Shown: positions 45,761 to 57,474 of the stretch, in pieces
How positions within the stretch are numbered: the stretch's first letter is position 1
Layout: every line of letters begins with the position of its first letter
Origin: Shinella daejeonensis
Lineage (GTDB): Bacteria; Pseudomonadota; Alphaproteobacteria; Rhizobiales; Rhizobiaceae
Length of the DNA: 64,000 nucleotides
Assembly: GCF_024281235.1 (NCBI RefSeq)
Contig: NZ_JAHWXY010000001.1
Coordinates: forward strand, 186,001 to 250,000
Direction of reading: 5' to 3'
Position numbers and translations under genes: made by a program
The notes under the pieces: model-generated
What the model saw: only the letters and a program-made list of their open reading frames with translations
What the model was told of the DNA's origin: nothing
Databases searched by the model: none

Positions 45761-46546
45761 TCAGTTGCGGATTTCCGCGAGAATCCGGGCGGCGATCTCC
45801 ATCTCCTCGCGCCGCATTTCGCGCCGGCGGAAAGCCTCCTCATCCGTGCCCCAATGCTCGATCTGCCAATCCTCGTCGATATGGGCGAGCGTCCAGGCGC
45901 GCTCGACATCGATAAAGCCCTCGGCCAGCGCCAGCGCCACGATGGCCGACCCGGTCAGCGTGGTGACCGTATGCAGGCAGGCGAGCGTCAGCGGCTCGCG
46001 ATGGGAGGACAGCGCCGTCGCGAAGGCCTGAAGGGCGAGCACAGGCTGCTCCTGATGCATCACCCCTTCCACCAGGATAAAATGCGCGCCGTTCACATCC
46101 GCCGCCCAGCGGATCAGCGGATCCCAGCTCTCACGCTGACGGACGACGAGTTCGGCCGGCGAATCCGCCCGGTAGCAGAGAAGATCCGTGCCGGCAAAGC
46201 GCACGATCTCGTCGAACACCGCGTCCATATTGGTCGAAACGCCATCGATGGCGCTATTGACGAGCCGGGTCACCGGCATTTTTCCGGGATCGACCTCCTC
46301 GGCCTGCGCCTGCCATTCGGCACTGAGCCTTTCGGCGATCGCCCGCGAGGAAACGGCGAGCAGGTTCCTGGCCGGCGTGCGGACCGGACGGCCATCCAGA
46401 AGCACGCCGAAGCCGCCTTCCAGCGGACCGACGGCCGCTTCCTTGTAGAAACGCTTCGGCAGCGCCCGCTTCATCTGGATCTGTGCGCGGCGCACGGGAT
46501 CAGCATCGCTCATCGCATCGGAAAGGTCGTCCAGAATGTCACGCAT
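45761..46546 (-). CDS. ATP12 family F1-ATPase assembly chaperone
   Basis: A 261-residue protein of the ATP12 family (PF07542), the bacterial relative of the mitochondrial chaperone that binds F1-alpha during ATP synthase assembly. Characteristic segments are FGVLLDGRPVRTPARN, LSAEWQAQAEEVDPGKMPVTRLVNSAID and DLLCYRADSPAELVVRQ. It overlaps the upstream HAD gene by 8 nt and is the last of the leftward run rluC-HAD-ATP12. Confidence 0.92.
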   Translation of the reverse strand: MRDILDDLSDAMSDADPVRRAQIQMKRALPKRFYKEAAVGPLEGGFGVLLDGRPVRTPARNLLAVSSRAIAERLSAEWQAQAEEVDPGKMPVTRLVNSAIDGVSTNMDAVFDEIVRFAGTDLLCYRADSPAELVVRQRESWDPLIRWAADVNGAHFILVEGVMHQEQPVLALQAFATALSSHREPLTLACLHTVTTLTGSAIVALALAEGFIDVERAWTLAHIDEDWQIEHWGTDEEAFRRREMRREEMEIAARILAEIRN

Positions 46547-47204
46547 CGGAAATCTCCAGCCATTCGATGAGGTCGGCGGGCGTGCGCAGGATATGGTCCG
46601 CGCCCGCCTCCGCCAGTTCGGGAACCGTGGCGTAGCCCCAGGAAACGCCGACAGCCGTCGCGCCGGCCGCCTTGGCCATCTGCATGTCGTAGATCGCGTC
46701 GCCCACGACCACCGTGCGCACCGCGTCGATCCCGGCTTCGTTGCAGCATTCCGAAACCATGGCCGGATGCGGCTTGGATGGACAGTCGTCCGCCGTCCGA
46801 GACACGAAGAATGTACGCTCGAACCCGTGCGACTCGCGGATCAGGTCGAGCCCCCGCCGCGATTTCCCGGTCACCGCGCCCAGAATCAGCGCGTCCTCGC
46901 GCTCAAGCCGGTCCATCATGGTCGTAATGCCGGGAAACAGCGGCTCGCGGAAACCGGGCTCGGCGCGCACGCCGCCGTAGATCGCCTTGTAATGGGCGGT
47001 CATGGCGCTCGCCTCGTCGTCGACATGCGGCCGGCCGAGCAGCCGGGCGATGGCGATGTCGAGCGTCAGGCCGATGATCGATTTGGTCGCTTCGAGCGCC
47101 GGACGCGCATGGCCGTGATCGACGAAGGTACGGGCCATGACCTCGTGGATCAGCCCGGCGCTGTCGACCAGCGTACCGTCACAATCGAAAAGCACCAGTC
47201 GCAT
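46539..47204 (-). CDS. HAD-IA family hydrolase (phosphoglycolate-phosphatase-like)
   Basis: A 221-residue haloacid-dehalogenase phosphatase with motif I FDCDGTLVDS (Asp7 nucleophile, Asp9), motif II in VTGKS, and motif IV in VVVGDAIYDMQMAKAAGA. The cap domain is helical. Substrate is uncertain; it resembles Gph. The ATG at 47204 overlaps the rluC stop by one base (TGATG), so I rejected a GTG one codon upstream. Confidence 0.9.
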   Translation of the reverse strand: MRLVLFDCDGTLVDSAGLIHEVMARTFVDHGHARPALEATKSIIGLTLDIAIARLLGRPHVDDEASAMTAHYKAIYGGVRAEPGFREPLFPGITTMMDRLEREDALILGAVTGKSRRGLDLIRESHGFERTFFVSRTADDCPSKPHPAMVSECCNEAGIDAVRTVVVGDAIYDMQMAKAAGATAVGVSWGYATVPELAEAGADHILRTPADLIEWLEISDA

Positions 47205-48199
47205 CACGTATCCTCTTCATCCGCGGCGTTCTGATCGAAGCCGAAGAGATTCCAGGTCTGCACCATGTGCGGCGACAGCGGCGCGGTCACCCGCAGCCGC
47301 CCGCCCGAAGGGTGCGGAATATCGATATGGCGGGCATGGAGATGCAGGCGGTTCTGGACGCCGCCCGGAAAATTCCAGTTCGGATCGGCCTCGAAATATT
47401 TCGGGTCGCCGAGGATCGGGTGGCCGATATGAGCGGCATGGACGCGCAATTGGTGCGTGCGCCCCGTATAGGGCTCCATCTCCAGCCAGGCGAAGGTCTG
47501 GCCCGCCTGTTCCACGATCCGGTAGTAGGAGACGGCATGATCGGCCCCCTCCTCGCCATGCCGCGCGATGCGCATGCGGTCGCCGTCCGGCGTCTGCTCC
47601 TTCACCAGCCAGGTGGAGATCTTGTCTTCGCGCTTGCGCGGCACGCCGGTCACCAGCGCCCAATAGGTCTTCTTCGTATCGCGCTCGCGGAAGGCGGCGG
47701 TGAGCTTCTGGGCTGCGCCGCGCGTACGCGCGATGACGAGGACCCCGGAGGTGTCGCGGTCGAGACGGTGCACCAGCCGCGGCTTCTCGCCCTTCTGGCT
47801 CGTCCAGGCCTCCAGCATCTTGTCGATATGCCGCGTGACGCCGGAGCCGCCCTGCACGGCGATGCCGGCCGGCTTGTTCAGCACGAAGACCTTGTCGTCC
47901 TCATGCAGCAGCATGCGCGAAAGCAGTTCCCCGTCCGGAGAGTGGCGAAGGTCCCGCCCGCCGATCGGTCCGCTTTTCACGCTCTTGGGATCCACGTCCA
48001 TCGGCGGTATGCGAATGGTCTGCCCCAGTTGCACGCGGGTGTCGCTCTTGACGCGGCCGCCGTCGACCCGGACCTGGCCGGAGCGCAACAGCTTCTGCAA
48101 CTGACCGAAGCCGAGGCCCGGATAATGCACCTTGAACCAGCGGTCGAGACGCATGCCCGCCTCGTCGCCGTCAACTGTCCTGTGTTCGATCCCTGCCAT
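47204..48199 (-). CDS. rluC: RluA-family pseudouridine synthase, RluC-like
   Basis: Isomerises uridines in 23S rRNA; RluC targets 955, 2504 and 2580 in E. coli. The 331-residue protein has an N-terminal S4 domain (about 16-75) and the RluA motif HRLDRDTSG (144-152) with catalytic Asp147. The overall length and S4 domain fit RluC or RluD; RluC is preferred by its usual rhizobial neighbours (HAD and ATP12 genes), but specificity is inferred. Confidence 0.88.
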   Translation of the reverse strand: MAGIEHRTVDGDEAGMRLDRWFKVHYPGLGFGQLQKLLRSGQVRVDGGRVKSDTRVQLGQTIRIPPMDVDPKSVKSGPIGGRDLRHSPDGELLSRMLLHEDDKVFVLNKPAGIAVQGGSGVTRHIDKMLEAWTSQKGEKPRLVHRLDRDTSGVLVIARTRGAAQKLTAAFRERDTKKTYWALVTGVPRKREDKISTWLVKEQTPDGDRMRIARHGEEGADHAVSYYRIVEQAGQTFAWLEMEPYTGRTHQLRVHAAHIGHPILGDPKYFEADPNWNFPGGVQNRLHLHARHIDIPHPSGGRLRVTAPLSPHMVQTWNLFGFDQNAADEEDT

Positions 48200-48280
48200 T
48201 GCCGCCTTCTTTCGTTGCGCCGTGCTTTAGCGCAAGTCGGACCGAAGGGGAAGTTTGCAAGGGTTGCGGAGCGGAATTGT

Positions 48281-48517
48281 TCAGAAGGCCCGGAAGGTGA
48301 GCGTCGTCAGCGACCGCACGATGCCCGGAATCGAGGCGACGTGATCGTTGATGAGCTTGCCGACGTCCTCGTCGCTTCCGACATAGATCTTCAGCAGCAA
48401 ATCATACTCGCCGCTCGTCGAATAAAGCTCGGAAATCAATTCGGTAGCATAAAGAGCGTCAGCGACGTCGTAAGTCTTTCCGGGAGCACATTGCAGTTGA
48501 ACGAAAATCGGCTTCAT
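48281..48517 (-). CDS. Stand-alone Lrp/AsnC ligand-binding (RAM) domain protein
   Basis: A 78-residue protein consisting only of the AsnC-type ligand-binding domain (MKPIFVQLQCAPGKTYDVAD, SGEYDLLLKIYVGSDEDVGK, IPGIVRSLTTLTFRAF), without the helix-turn-helix. Such small proteins form oligomers that bind amino acids and may modulate full-length Lrp proteins. The ATG at 48517 follows GGAGGG. Divergent from the unrecognised gene at 48730; a TAAAATA direct repeat lies between them. Confidence 0.88.
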   Translation of the reverse strand: MKPIFVQLQCAPGKTYDVADALYATELISELYSTSGEYDLLLKIYVGSDEDVGKLINDHVASIPGIVRSLTTLTFRAF

Positions 48518-48639
48518 AAGACCCTCCGGCACCATGGCCGCACGCGTTGCGCCACCCGATTCCGCAGGCAGCCCGTATCCCTTCTTATGACGATATTCCG
48601 GCAGCATTGGCAAGCAAGCACCGAAACCGGCCATCTCGT

Positions 48640-48657
48640 TAAAATATCGCTAAAATA
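48640..48657. repeat. TAAAATA direct repeat in the divergent region upstream of the RAM-domain gene
   Basis: TAAAATA occurs at 48640-48646 and 48651-48657, 11 bp apart (one helical turn), in an AT-rich stretch between divergent genes. It could be a regulator site or simply promoter DNA. Confidence 0.3.
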
Positions 48658-48729
48658 CAACCTGAAATATTAGCACCAGGAAAACACACAGCGGCTAGAT
48701 TGTGACGGAAGAGTAACAAAGCCGTCGCC

Positions 48730-49017
48730 ATGACCCAGATCGTAACCGTATCGCCGCCGACCGCCGCCTATGTCGCGCAAGGGCTGAAGACCCATGTCCG
48801 CCCCGGCGCGTCCTCGCTCTTCGAGCAGCATATCGAAGTCTGGAGCGAGAAGGCCCGCCGCGCCGACGATGCCCATATCCGCAATCTCGTGACGGTGATC
48901 CAGCCGCCGGCGCTGGTTCTCGCCTTCATCACCGCCGCCCGGGAAAATCCGGCAGTGACGGTTGGCGAGGCCCTGCGCCGCTATGGCGAGAACGTGGCCC
49001 CACCCGGGCGGCCCTGA
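48730..49017 (+). CDS. Hypothetical protein, unrecognised
   Basis: A 95-residue reading frame with typical codon use, ending at a strong terminator (49048-49070). I do not recognise the family. The protein is mixed alpha-helical, without signal peptide or membrane segment (SLFEQHIEVWSEKARRADDA, LVLAFITAARENPAVTVGEALRRYG). The ribosome binding site is weak; GGAAGAG is 16 nt before the ATG. It lies between the RAM-domain gene and the glycine riboswitch but the terminator separates it from gcvT. Confidence 0.65.
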   Translation: MTQIVTVSPPTAAYVAQGLKTHVRPGASSLFEQHIEVWSEKARRADDAHIRNLVTVIQPPALVLAFITAARENPAVTVGEALRRYGENVAPPGRP

Positions 49018-49047
49018 ACCTCTCCCGATGCCGGAAACCGGCTTTTC

Positions 49048-49070
49048 AGGCTCCTTGCGGGGCCTTTTTT
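49048..49070 (+). terminator. Intrinsic terminator upstream of the glycine riboswitch
   Basis: Stem AGGCTCC / GGGGCCT (one U-G pair), loop TTGC, followed by five more T. A shorter hairpin GCCGG-AAA-CCGGC-TTTT (49030-49046) precedes it. Confidence 0.85.
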
Positions 49071-49154
49071 CGCGTAGGATAGCTACGACAAAAATTTGCT
49101 TTCAGGCGACACTTGGCTCTTGCCAAAGTTGCGCCGAGACCGTTATCTGGAACG

Positions 49155-49322
49155 ACCTCGCTGGGAGAAACCGGCCGTCCGCAAGGAACCGGCCGGTGCC
49201 GAAGGAGCAACCGCCCCGGAAACTCTCAGGCAAAAGGACCAGCAAGGTGCCGACAGAACTCTGGAGAGAGGCGCGCAAGCGCCCGCCGAAGGGATAACAA
49301 TCTCAGGCGAAAGGACAGGGGG
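49155..49322 (+). ncRNA. Tandem glycine riboswitch
   Basis: Two glycine aptamers in series. The first (about 49159-49240) shows GGGAGA, GCCGAAGGAGCAACCGCC and ACTCTCAGGCAAAAGGACC; the second (about 49254-49320) shows CTCTGGAGAGAG, GCCGAAGGGATAACAA and ATCTCAGGCGAAAGGAC. These are the conserved cores of the gcvT-motif RNA, which in almost all cases activates glycine cleavage genes when glycine is high. It lies directly upstream of gcvT-gcvH-gcvP. An upstream 5-bp hairpin (TTGGC/GCCAA, 49113-49126) may belong to its leader. Confidence 0.96.
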
Positions 49323-49377
49323 GGCTCGAATATGCGACGCGCGATTAGGAAGATCGATTGCGTTGCTGGAGTGAGCC

Positions 49378-49425
49378 GGCGCCATCGTCTTTCAGGGGCG
49401 CCACAGGACTGGAGGGCGCCTTTTG
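49378..49425 (+). promoter_or_regulatory. Riboswitch expression platform: three GGCGCC copies around the gcvT ribosome binding site
   Basis: The self-complementary hexamer GGCGCC occurs at 49378, 49397 and 49415, 18-19 bp apart. Pairing of the second with the third would mask GGAGG (49411-49415), the likely Shine-Dalgarno of gcvT; pairing of the first with the second would free it. The start codon that fits is TTG at 49423, 7 nt after GGAGG. The alternative hairpin 49395-49420 followed by TTTT could also act as a terminator. Confidence 0.65.
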
Positions 49426-50562
49426 GACGAAACGTCTGAACTCAAGAAAACCCCGCTTCATACGCTGCATCTGTCGCTTGGCGCACGTATGGTGCCGTTC
49501 GCCGGCTACGACATGCCGGTGCAATATCCGGCCGGCGTGCTGAAGGAACATCTTCACACCCGCAGCCAGGCCGGACTGTTCGATGTGTCCCATATGGGGC
49601 AGATCGTCCTGCGCGCCCGTTCCGGCGACAACGCCGACGCCGCCCGTGCCCTTGAAACGCTGGTGCCGGTCGATGTGCTCGGCCTTGGCGAGGGCCGCCA
49701 GCGTTATGCGCTCTTCACCAACGACCGGGGCGGCATCCTCGACGATCTGATGATCGCCAATCGCGGCGACCATTTCTACATCGTCGTCAACGCCGCCTGC
49801 AAGGATGCGGATTTCGCCCATATGCAGGCCGCCATCGGCGACCGCTGCGAGATCAAGATGCATGACGACCGTGCGCTGGTCGCGCTTCAGGGTCCCCGTG
49901 CCGAAGCCGTGCTGGGCGAATTCTGGTCCGACGTGACGGAAATGCGCTTCATGGACGTGCGCGCCTGCGATCTGCACGACGCCGACTGTATCGTCTCGCG
50001 TTCGGGCTATACGGGCGAAGACGGTTTCGAAATCTCCATTCCCGCCGATCAGGCGCATATCGTGTGCAGCCGCCTGCTCGATCATCCGGATGTGATGCCC
50101 ATCGGTCTCGGCGCGCGCGATTCGCTGCGGCTGGAGGCCGGTCTCTGCCTCTATGGCAACGAGATCGATGCGCAGACGACGCCCGTGGAAGCCGCCCTCG
50201 AATGGGCGATCCAGAAGGTGCGCCGCAAGGGCGGCGAACGGGCCGGCGGGTTCCCCGGTGCGGACGTCATCCTCGGGCAGCTGGAAAACGGCGCGACACG
50301 CCGGCGCGTTGGTCTTCGGCCGGAAGGCCGCGCGCCCGTGCGCGGCGGCGTGGTCCTTTCCACCGACCCGGCCGGCGAGAACGCGGTCGGCACGGTGACG
50401 TCCGGCGGCTTCGGCCCGAGCGTCGAGGGTCCGGTCGCCATGGGATACGTCACGACGGACCAGGCCGTGATCGGCACGCAGCTTCACGCCGATGTGCGCG
50501 GCAAGGCCCTGCCCGTCACGATCGCCCCCCTGCCCTTCGTCAAAAGCACCGTCAAGCGCTGA
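49423..50562 (+). CDS. gcvT: Glycine cleavage system aminomethyltransferase (T protein)
   Basis: Moves the methylene group from aminomethyl-GcvH to tetrahydrofolate, releasing ammonia. The 379-residue protein shows [28 protein letters not shown] and [14 protein letters not shown], with substrate Asp in the [18 protein letters not shown] region. The start is TTG at 49423: it gives the family N-terminus ([17 protein letters not shown]) and the right spacing from GGAGG, and no ATG or GTG fits. Controlled by the upstream glycine riboswitch. First gene of gcvTHP. Confidence 0.93.
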   Translation: MDETSELKKTPLHTLHLSLGARMVPFAGYDMPVQYPAGVLKEHLHTRSQAGLFDVSHMGQIVLRARSGDNADAARALETLVPVDVLGLGEGRQRYALFTNDRGGILDDLMIANRGDHFYIVVNAACKDADFAHMQAAIGDRCEIKMHDDRALVALQGPRAEAVLGEFWSDVTEMRFMDVRACDLHDADCIVSRSGYTGEDGFEISIPADQAHIVCSRLLDHPDVMPIGLGARDSLRLEAGLCLYGNEIDAQTTPVEAALEWAIQKVRRKGGERAGGFPGADVILGQLENGATRRRVGLRPEGRAPVRGGVVLSTDPAGENAVGTVTSGGFGPSVEGPVAMGYVTTDQAVIGTQLHADVRGKALPVTIAPLPFVKSTVKR

Positions 50563-50645
50563 CAGGCCCCGCCTGCCCGCCGGAAACGGCGGGCATGATC
50601 ACGGCACGAATACGAACGAAAACCTTCCCGGAGAGAGGAACCACC

Positions 50646-51007
50646 ATGCTGAAATTTACCGAAGAACACGAATGGCTCCAGATCGACGGCGACATCGCGA
50701 CCGTCGGCATCACCACGCACGCCGCCGAACAGCTCGGCGATCTCGTCTTCGTCGAACTGCCGGAAGTCGGCGGCACCCACGCCAAGGGCGGCGATGCGGC
50801 AACCGTCGAATCGGTCAAGGCGGCCTCAGACGTGTTTTGTCCCCTCGACGGCGAGATCGTCGAGATCAACGAGGCGATCGTCACCGATCCGTCGCTCGTC
50901 AATTCCGATCCGCAGGGCGCCGGCTGGTTCTTCAAACTGAAGCTCGCCAATCGGTCGGATGCTGACGCCCTGCTCGATGAAGCCGCCTACAAGGAGCTCG
51001 TGGGCTG

Positions 51008-51008
<1 letters not shown>
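50646..51008 (+). CDS. gcvH: Glycine cleavage system H protein
   Basis: Lipoylated carrier that shuttles the aminomethyl group between GcvP, GcvT and GcvL. The 120-residue protein has the lipoyl-lysine Lys58 in [13 protein letters not shown] and the start [22 protein letters not shown]. The ATG at 50646 follows GAGAGGAACCACC. Its stop overlaps the gcvP start (TGATG). LipB encoded in this window is one of the enzymes that would lipoylate it. Confidence 0.97.
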
Positions 51009-53878
<2,870 letters not shown>

Positions 53879-53902
53879 CCGCAAGCCTCTCGGACACGAC
53901 GT

Positions 53903-53932
53903 CGCCCCGGCCGGTTTCATCCTACCGGGGCG
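53903..53932 (+). terminator. Possible terminator after gcvP
   Basis: Stem CGCCCCGG / CCGGGGCG (8 bp, 14-nt loop) followed by TTCATCC; a weak U-tract makes this a modest terminator. Confidence 0.5.
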
Positions 53933-53991
53933 TTCATCCGGCGCGGATTACGCGCGGGGAAAGTACACGGTGAAACGGCAGCCGGCGATAT

Positions 53992-54384
53992 TCAGCCGAC
54001 GCGGACGGTCGGGGCTCCGGACGCCGCAAGGGCCGCCAGATCGGCGGGCTTCAGTTCCACGGATTCGCCACAGCCGCAGGCCGACGTCTGATTGGGATTG
54101 TTGAAGGTGAATCCGGAACGCAGCGTCGTCACCTCGAAATCCATCTGCGTGCCGAGCAGATAAAGCACCGCTTCCGGCGCGATCCACACGCTCGCTCCGG
54201 CACGCTCGATCAGGTCGTCCTTGGGATTGGGATCCGTCACCAGGTCGATGGCGTATTCCATACCCGCGCATCCGCCCTTCTTGATGGCGATGCGGATACC
54301 TCTTGCCGTCCCGCCGGCATTCCCGACGATCGCCTTGACGCGATCGGCCGCCGCATCAGTCAGTGTCATCACAGCAAAGGCCAT
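53992..54384 (-). CDS. sufA: Iron-sulfur cluster assembly A-type carrier SufA
   Basis: Carries a nascent Fe-S cluster to target proteins. The 130-residue protein has the three conserved cysteines: one in KKGGCAGMEY and the C-terminal pair in SACGCGES. The ATG at 54384 follows GAAGGAG. Last gene of the leftward suf operon. A 132-bp gap before it contains no gene. Confidence 0.93.
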   Translation of the reverse strand: MAFAVMTLTDAAADRVKAIVGNAGGTARGIRIAIKKGGCAGMEYAIDLVTDPNPKDDLIERAGASVWIAPEAVLYLLGTQMDFEVTTLRSGFTFNNPNQTSACGCGESVELKPADLAALAASGAPTVRVG

Positions 54385-54516
54385 GGGTCCGTTCTCCTTC
54401 ACCGGCCGGGTTGAAGGCCCGGCGGTTTCCGAATCCGAATTTAGTAACGACGGGTCGACGGATCAAGCCGTGACGGCGTCGGAAGACGGCCGCTCGCGCT
54501 GCCTTCGGGCCGCCCG

Positions 54517-54897
54517 TCAGTACCAGCCGACGGCCACCTGCGCTTCTTCCGACATGCGGTCGGGTGTCCACGGCGGATCGAATGTCATGCTGACCTCGAC
54601 GCCGGAAACGCCTTCCACCGCGCCGACGGCATTTTCCACCCATCCCGGCATTTCGCCGGCCACCGGGCAACCCGGCGCGGTCAGCGTCATGTCGATCTTC
54701 ACCATCCGGTCGTCCTCGATGTCGATCTTGTAGATCAGGCCGAGTTCGAAGATGTCGGCGGGGATTTCCGGGTCGTAGACCGTCTTCAGCGCTGCGATAA
54801 TATCATCGCTCAGGCGCGCCACCTCGTCGGCCGGGATCGCCGAAGTGACGATGCCTTCGCGGGTGTCGTGATTGTTTTCCGTGGCTTCGGCAGACAT
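54517..54897 (-). CDS. sufT: SUF system assembly protein SufT/SufX (DUF59)
   Basis: A 126-residue protein of the MIP18/DUF59 family, which helps Fe-S cluster maturation. The core shows ALKTVYDPEIPADIFELGLIY, the conserved cysteine in TAPGCPVAGEMP, and the VSMTFDPPWTPDRMSE C-terminus. It sits between sufS and sufA; the gene at this place in Agrobacterium is called sufX. Start 11 bp after sufS. Confidence 0.92.
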   Translation of the reverse strand: MSAEATENNHDTREGIVTSAIPADEVARLSDDIIAALKTVYDPEIPADIFELGLIYKIDIEDDRMVKIDMTLTAPGCPVAGEMPGWVENAVGAVEGVSGVEVSMTFDPPWTPDRMSEEAQVAVGWY

Positions 54898-54908
54898 GGA
54901 AGCACTCC

Positions 54909-56156
54909 TCAGGAAAAGAACTTGCGGGCATGATCGAGCGCATCGGCGAGAATGTCGACCTCCGCGCGCGTATTATACATGCCGAAGGATGCCCGGCATG
55001 TGGAGGTGACGCCGAAGCGCTTCAGAAGCGGCTGGGCGCAATGGGTGCCGGCCCGCACCGCGACGCCCGCCCGGTCGATGACCATGGAGACGTCATGGGC
55101 GTGGATCCCCTCCAGTTCGAAGGAGAAGATCGCTCCCTTGCCGGGCGCGGTGCCGAAAAGACGCAGCGCGTTGATCGCCGACAGGCGTTCATGGGCGTAG
55201 GCGGCCACATCGGCCTCATGCGCCGCGATCGCCGCGCGCCCGACGCTTTCCATATAGTCGAGCGCATAGCCGAGCCCGATCGCCTGGACGATCGGCGGCG
55301 TGCCGGCCTCGAAGCGGTGCGGCGGATCGTTATAGGTGACCATGTCTTCGGCCACGTCGACGATCATTTCACCACCGCCCTGGAAGGGGCGCATCTCGCG
55401 AAGGCGATCCGCCTTTCCGTAAAGGACGCCGATGCCGGATGGACCGTAAAGCTTGTGACCGGTCATCACATACCAGTCGCAGTCGATATCGCGCACGTCG
55501 ACCGGCATGTGAACCGCGGCCTGCGACCCGTCGACCAGCACCGGGATGCCCCGCTCACGGGCGATGCGGCAGACGTCCTTGATCGGAACCACGGTTCCGA
55601 GCGCATTCGACATATGGGTGATGGCGACGAGCTTCGTGCGCTCGCTGAGGCACTTCTCGAAATCCTCGATGCGGAAGGCGCCGCTGTCGTCGACCGGCGC
55701 CCAAACGATCTTTGCGCCCTGACGTTCGCGAATGAAGTGCCAAGGCACGATGTTGGAATGGTGCTCCATGATCGACACGACGATCTCGTCGCCCTCGCCG
55801 ATCTTCGGCATGCCGTAGCCGTAAGCGACCGTGTTGATCGCCTCGGTCGAGGATTTCGTGAAGATGATCTCGTCCACCGAGGCGGCGTTCAGGAAGCGGC
55901 GCACCTTCTCGCGCGCCGCCTCATAGGCATCCGTCGCCGCATTGGACAGGAAGTGAAGGCCGCGATGCACATTGGCGTATTCATCCGAATAGGCCCTGGC
56001 GATCGCATCGATCACCGCCTGCGGCTTCTGCGCCGACGCTCCGTTGTCGAGATAGACCAGCGGTTTGCCGTAGACGGTCCTCGACAGGATCGGAAAATCC
56101 CGGCGGATCGCCTCCACGTCATAGTCCTGCAAGGGTGTCGGCACTACGTGTTCCAT
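54909..56156 (-). CDS. sufS: Cysteine desulfurase SufS (group II)
   Basis: PLP enzyme that takes sulfur from cysteine for SufBCD. The 415-residue protein has the PLP lysine Lys235 in VMTGHKLYGPSGIG and catalytic Cys373 in AGTHCAQPLLKRFG, both in the E. coli SufS-type context, with CRASFGMYNT following. There is no sufE in the window, so its sulfur acceptor is either encoded elsewhere or SufS works with another protein. Lies between sufD and sufT; called sufS1 in Agrobacterium. Confidence 0.95.
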   Translation of the reverse strand: MEHVVPTPLQDYDVEAIRRDFPILSRTVYGKPLVYLDNGASAQKPQAVIDAIARAYSDEYANVHRGLHFLSNAATDAYEAAREKVRRFLNAASVDEIIFTKSSTEAINTVAYGYGMPKIGEGDEIVVSIMEHHSNIVPWHFIRERQGAKIVWAPVDDSGAFRIEDFEKCLSERTKLVAITHMSNALGTVVPIKDVCRIARERGIPVLVDGSQAAVHMPVDVRDIDCDWYVMTGHKLYGPSGIGVLYGKADRLREMRPFQGGGEMIVDVAEDMVTYNDPPHRFEAGTPPIVQAIGLGYALDYMESVGRAAIAAHEADVAAYAHERLSAINALRLFGTAPGKGAIFSFELEGIHAHDVSMVIDRAGVAVRAGTHCAQPLLKRFGVTSTCRASFGMYNTRAEVDILADALDHARKFFS

Positions 56157-56177
56157 CTCTGCATCCTCGTCGTTTCG

Positions 56178-57452
56178 TCAGGCGTGCTTTTCCAGCCAGC
56201 GGTCGATAACCGCCTCCAGCGCCTCGACGAGCGGCTCGTCTTCCAGTTCCTCGACGATTTCCGCCACGAAGGCGTTGACCAGCATCGCCCGCGCCCGGTT
56301 TTCGGGAATACCGCGCGCCATCAGGTAGAAGAGCTGCGTGTGATCGATGTCGATCACCGTCGCGCCATGGCCGCACTGGACGTCGTCCGCGAAGATCTCC
56401 AGTTCGGGCTTGGCCGAAAAATCGGCGTCGTCCGACAGGAGAAGCGTGTTGCAGGACATTTTCGCATCGGTCTTCTGGGCGTCCTGCGCAACGCAGATCT
56501 GCCCCTGGAAAACACCGTGCGCCCGGTCGAACACCACATTGCGGATGATTTCCGACGACGTCGTGTGCGGAACGTTATGGGCCGCGGTGAAGGTCAGGTC
56601 GTTATGCGTGTCGCCGCCGAGCAGGTTGATGCCACGCAGGATGAAGTCGGCTTCCTCGCCGGCCACCTCCACATGGACCTCCTGCCGCACCAGCTTGCCG
56701 CCGGCATTGACGACATAGAGACGAAGCTTCGATCCCGCCCCGAGCCGGATACGGACCTGGCCGAAATGGGTATCCGTCACGCCCTGCGCCTGGAGGATAA
56801 TCCAGGTCACATCGGCATTGTCGTCCAGCGTCACGTCGCTGAGCGTGGTGACGAAGGCCGCGCCCTCGCCAAGCGCCAGATGGCGCTCGATGACGGTCGC
56901 CGTCGACCCCGCCCCGAAGGCGACGGGAAAGCGCGCATGGGTCTGTCCGCCGTTCTGAACCGTCTGCAACTCGATCGGCTTTTCCAGGGCCGCACCGGCC
57001 GGGACGTCGAGTGCGAAACCGCCACGAACGAAGGCGCCGTTGATTTTCCCGATAAGATCGTCGCGATTGCGGGCGGAAAGGCCCGCTGCCGCCGAACCGT
57101 CTGCCAGCGTCTCCGCGAGGGCGCGAACCTCGACGCCCGGCAAGGAAAAATCGCCCGCGACAAGACCGTTCTCGACCGAAAGCACCGTCGATCCCTCGAC
57201 CAGCGGCTCCACCCTTGCGGCGGAGGCCACGGGCGCCCTGTCCGGCAGCGTGCGCAACAGCGCCTTGAGGTCGGTATAATGCCAGTCCTCGATCCGCCGG
57301 GTCGGCAGACCGCCGGCCTTGAATTCGCTGATGAGGCCATCGCGCGCCGTCAGCACCGCGGCGTCGCCCGGCAATTCCCCGACCGCATGGTCATAGGCCT
57401 CGCAGAGCGCCATTTCGGCGACGGATAGTTTCATGCCTGTTTGCATGTTCAT
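56178..57452 (-). CDS. sufD: Fe-S cluster assembly protein SufD
   Basis: Scaffold subunit of the SufBC2D complex. The 424-residue protein has the right-handed beta-helix core and C-terminal helices of the SufB/D family, with DDVQCGHGATVIDIDHTQLFYLMARGIPE (given here only to mark the conserved CGHG region near residue 365) typical of SufD. The start could be the first or the seventh codon (MNMQTGMKLS). It lies 22 bp after sufC. Confidence 0.93.
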   Translation of the reverse strand: MNMQTGMKLSVAEMALCEAYDHAVGELPGDAAVLTARDGLISEFKAGGLPTRRIEDWHYTDLKALLRTLPDRAPVASAARVEPLVEGSTVLSVENGLVAGDFSLPGVEVRALAETLADGSAAAGLSARNRDDLIGKINGAFVRGGFALDVPAGAALEKPIELQTVQNGGQTHARFPVAFGAGSTATVIERHLALGEGAAFVTTLSDVTLDDNADVTWIILQAQGVTDTHFGQVRIRLGAGSKLRLYVVNAGGKLVRQEVHVEVAGEEADFILRGINLLGGDTHNDLTFTAAHNVPHTTSSEIIRNVVFDRAHGVFQGQICVAQDAQKTDAKMSCNTLLLSDDADFSAKPELEIFADDVQCGHGATVIDIDHTQLFYLMARGIPENRARAMLVNAFVAEIVEELEDEPLVEALEAVIDRWLEKHA

Positions 57453-57474
57453 GAAATCACTCCTTCACCACAAG

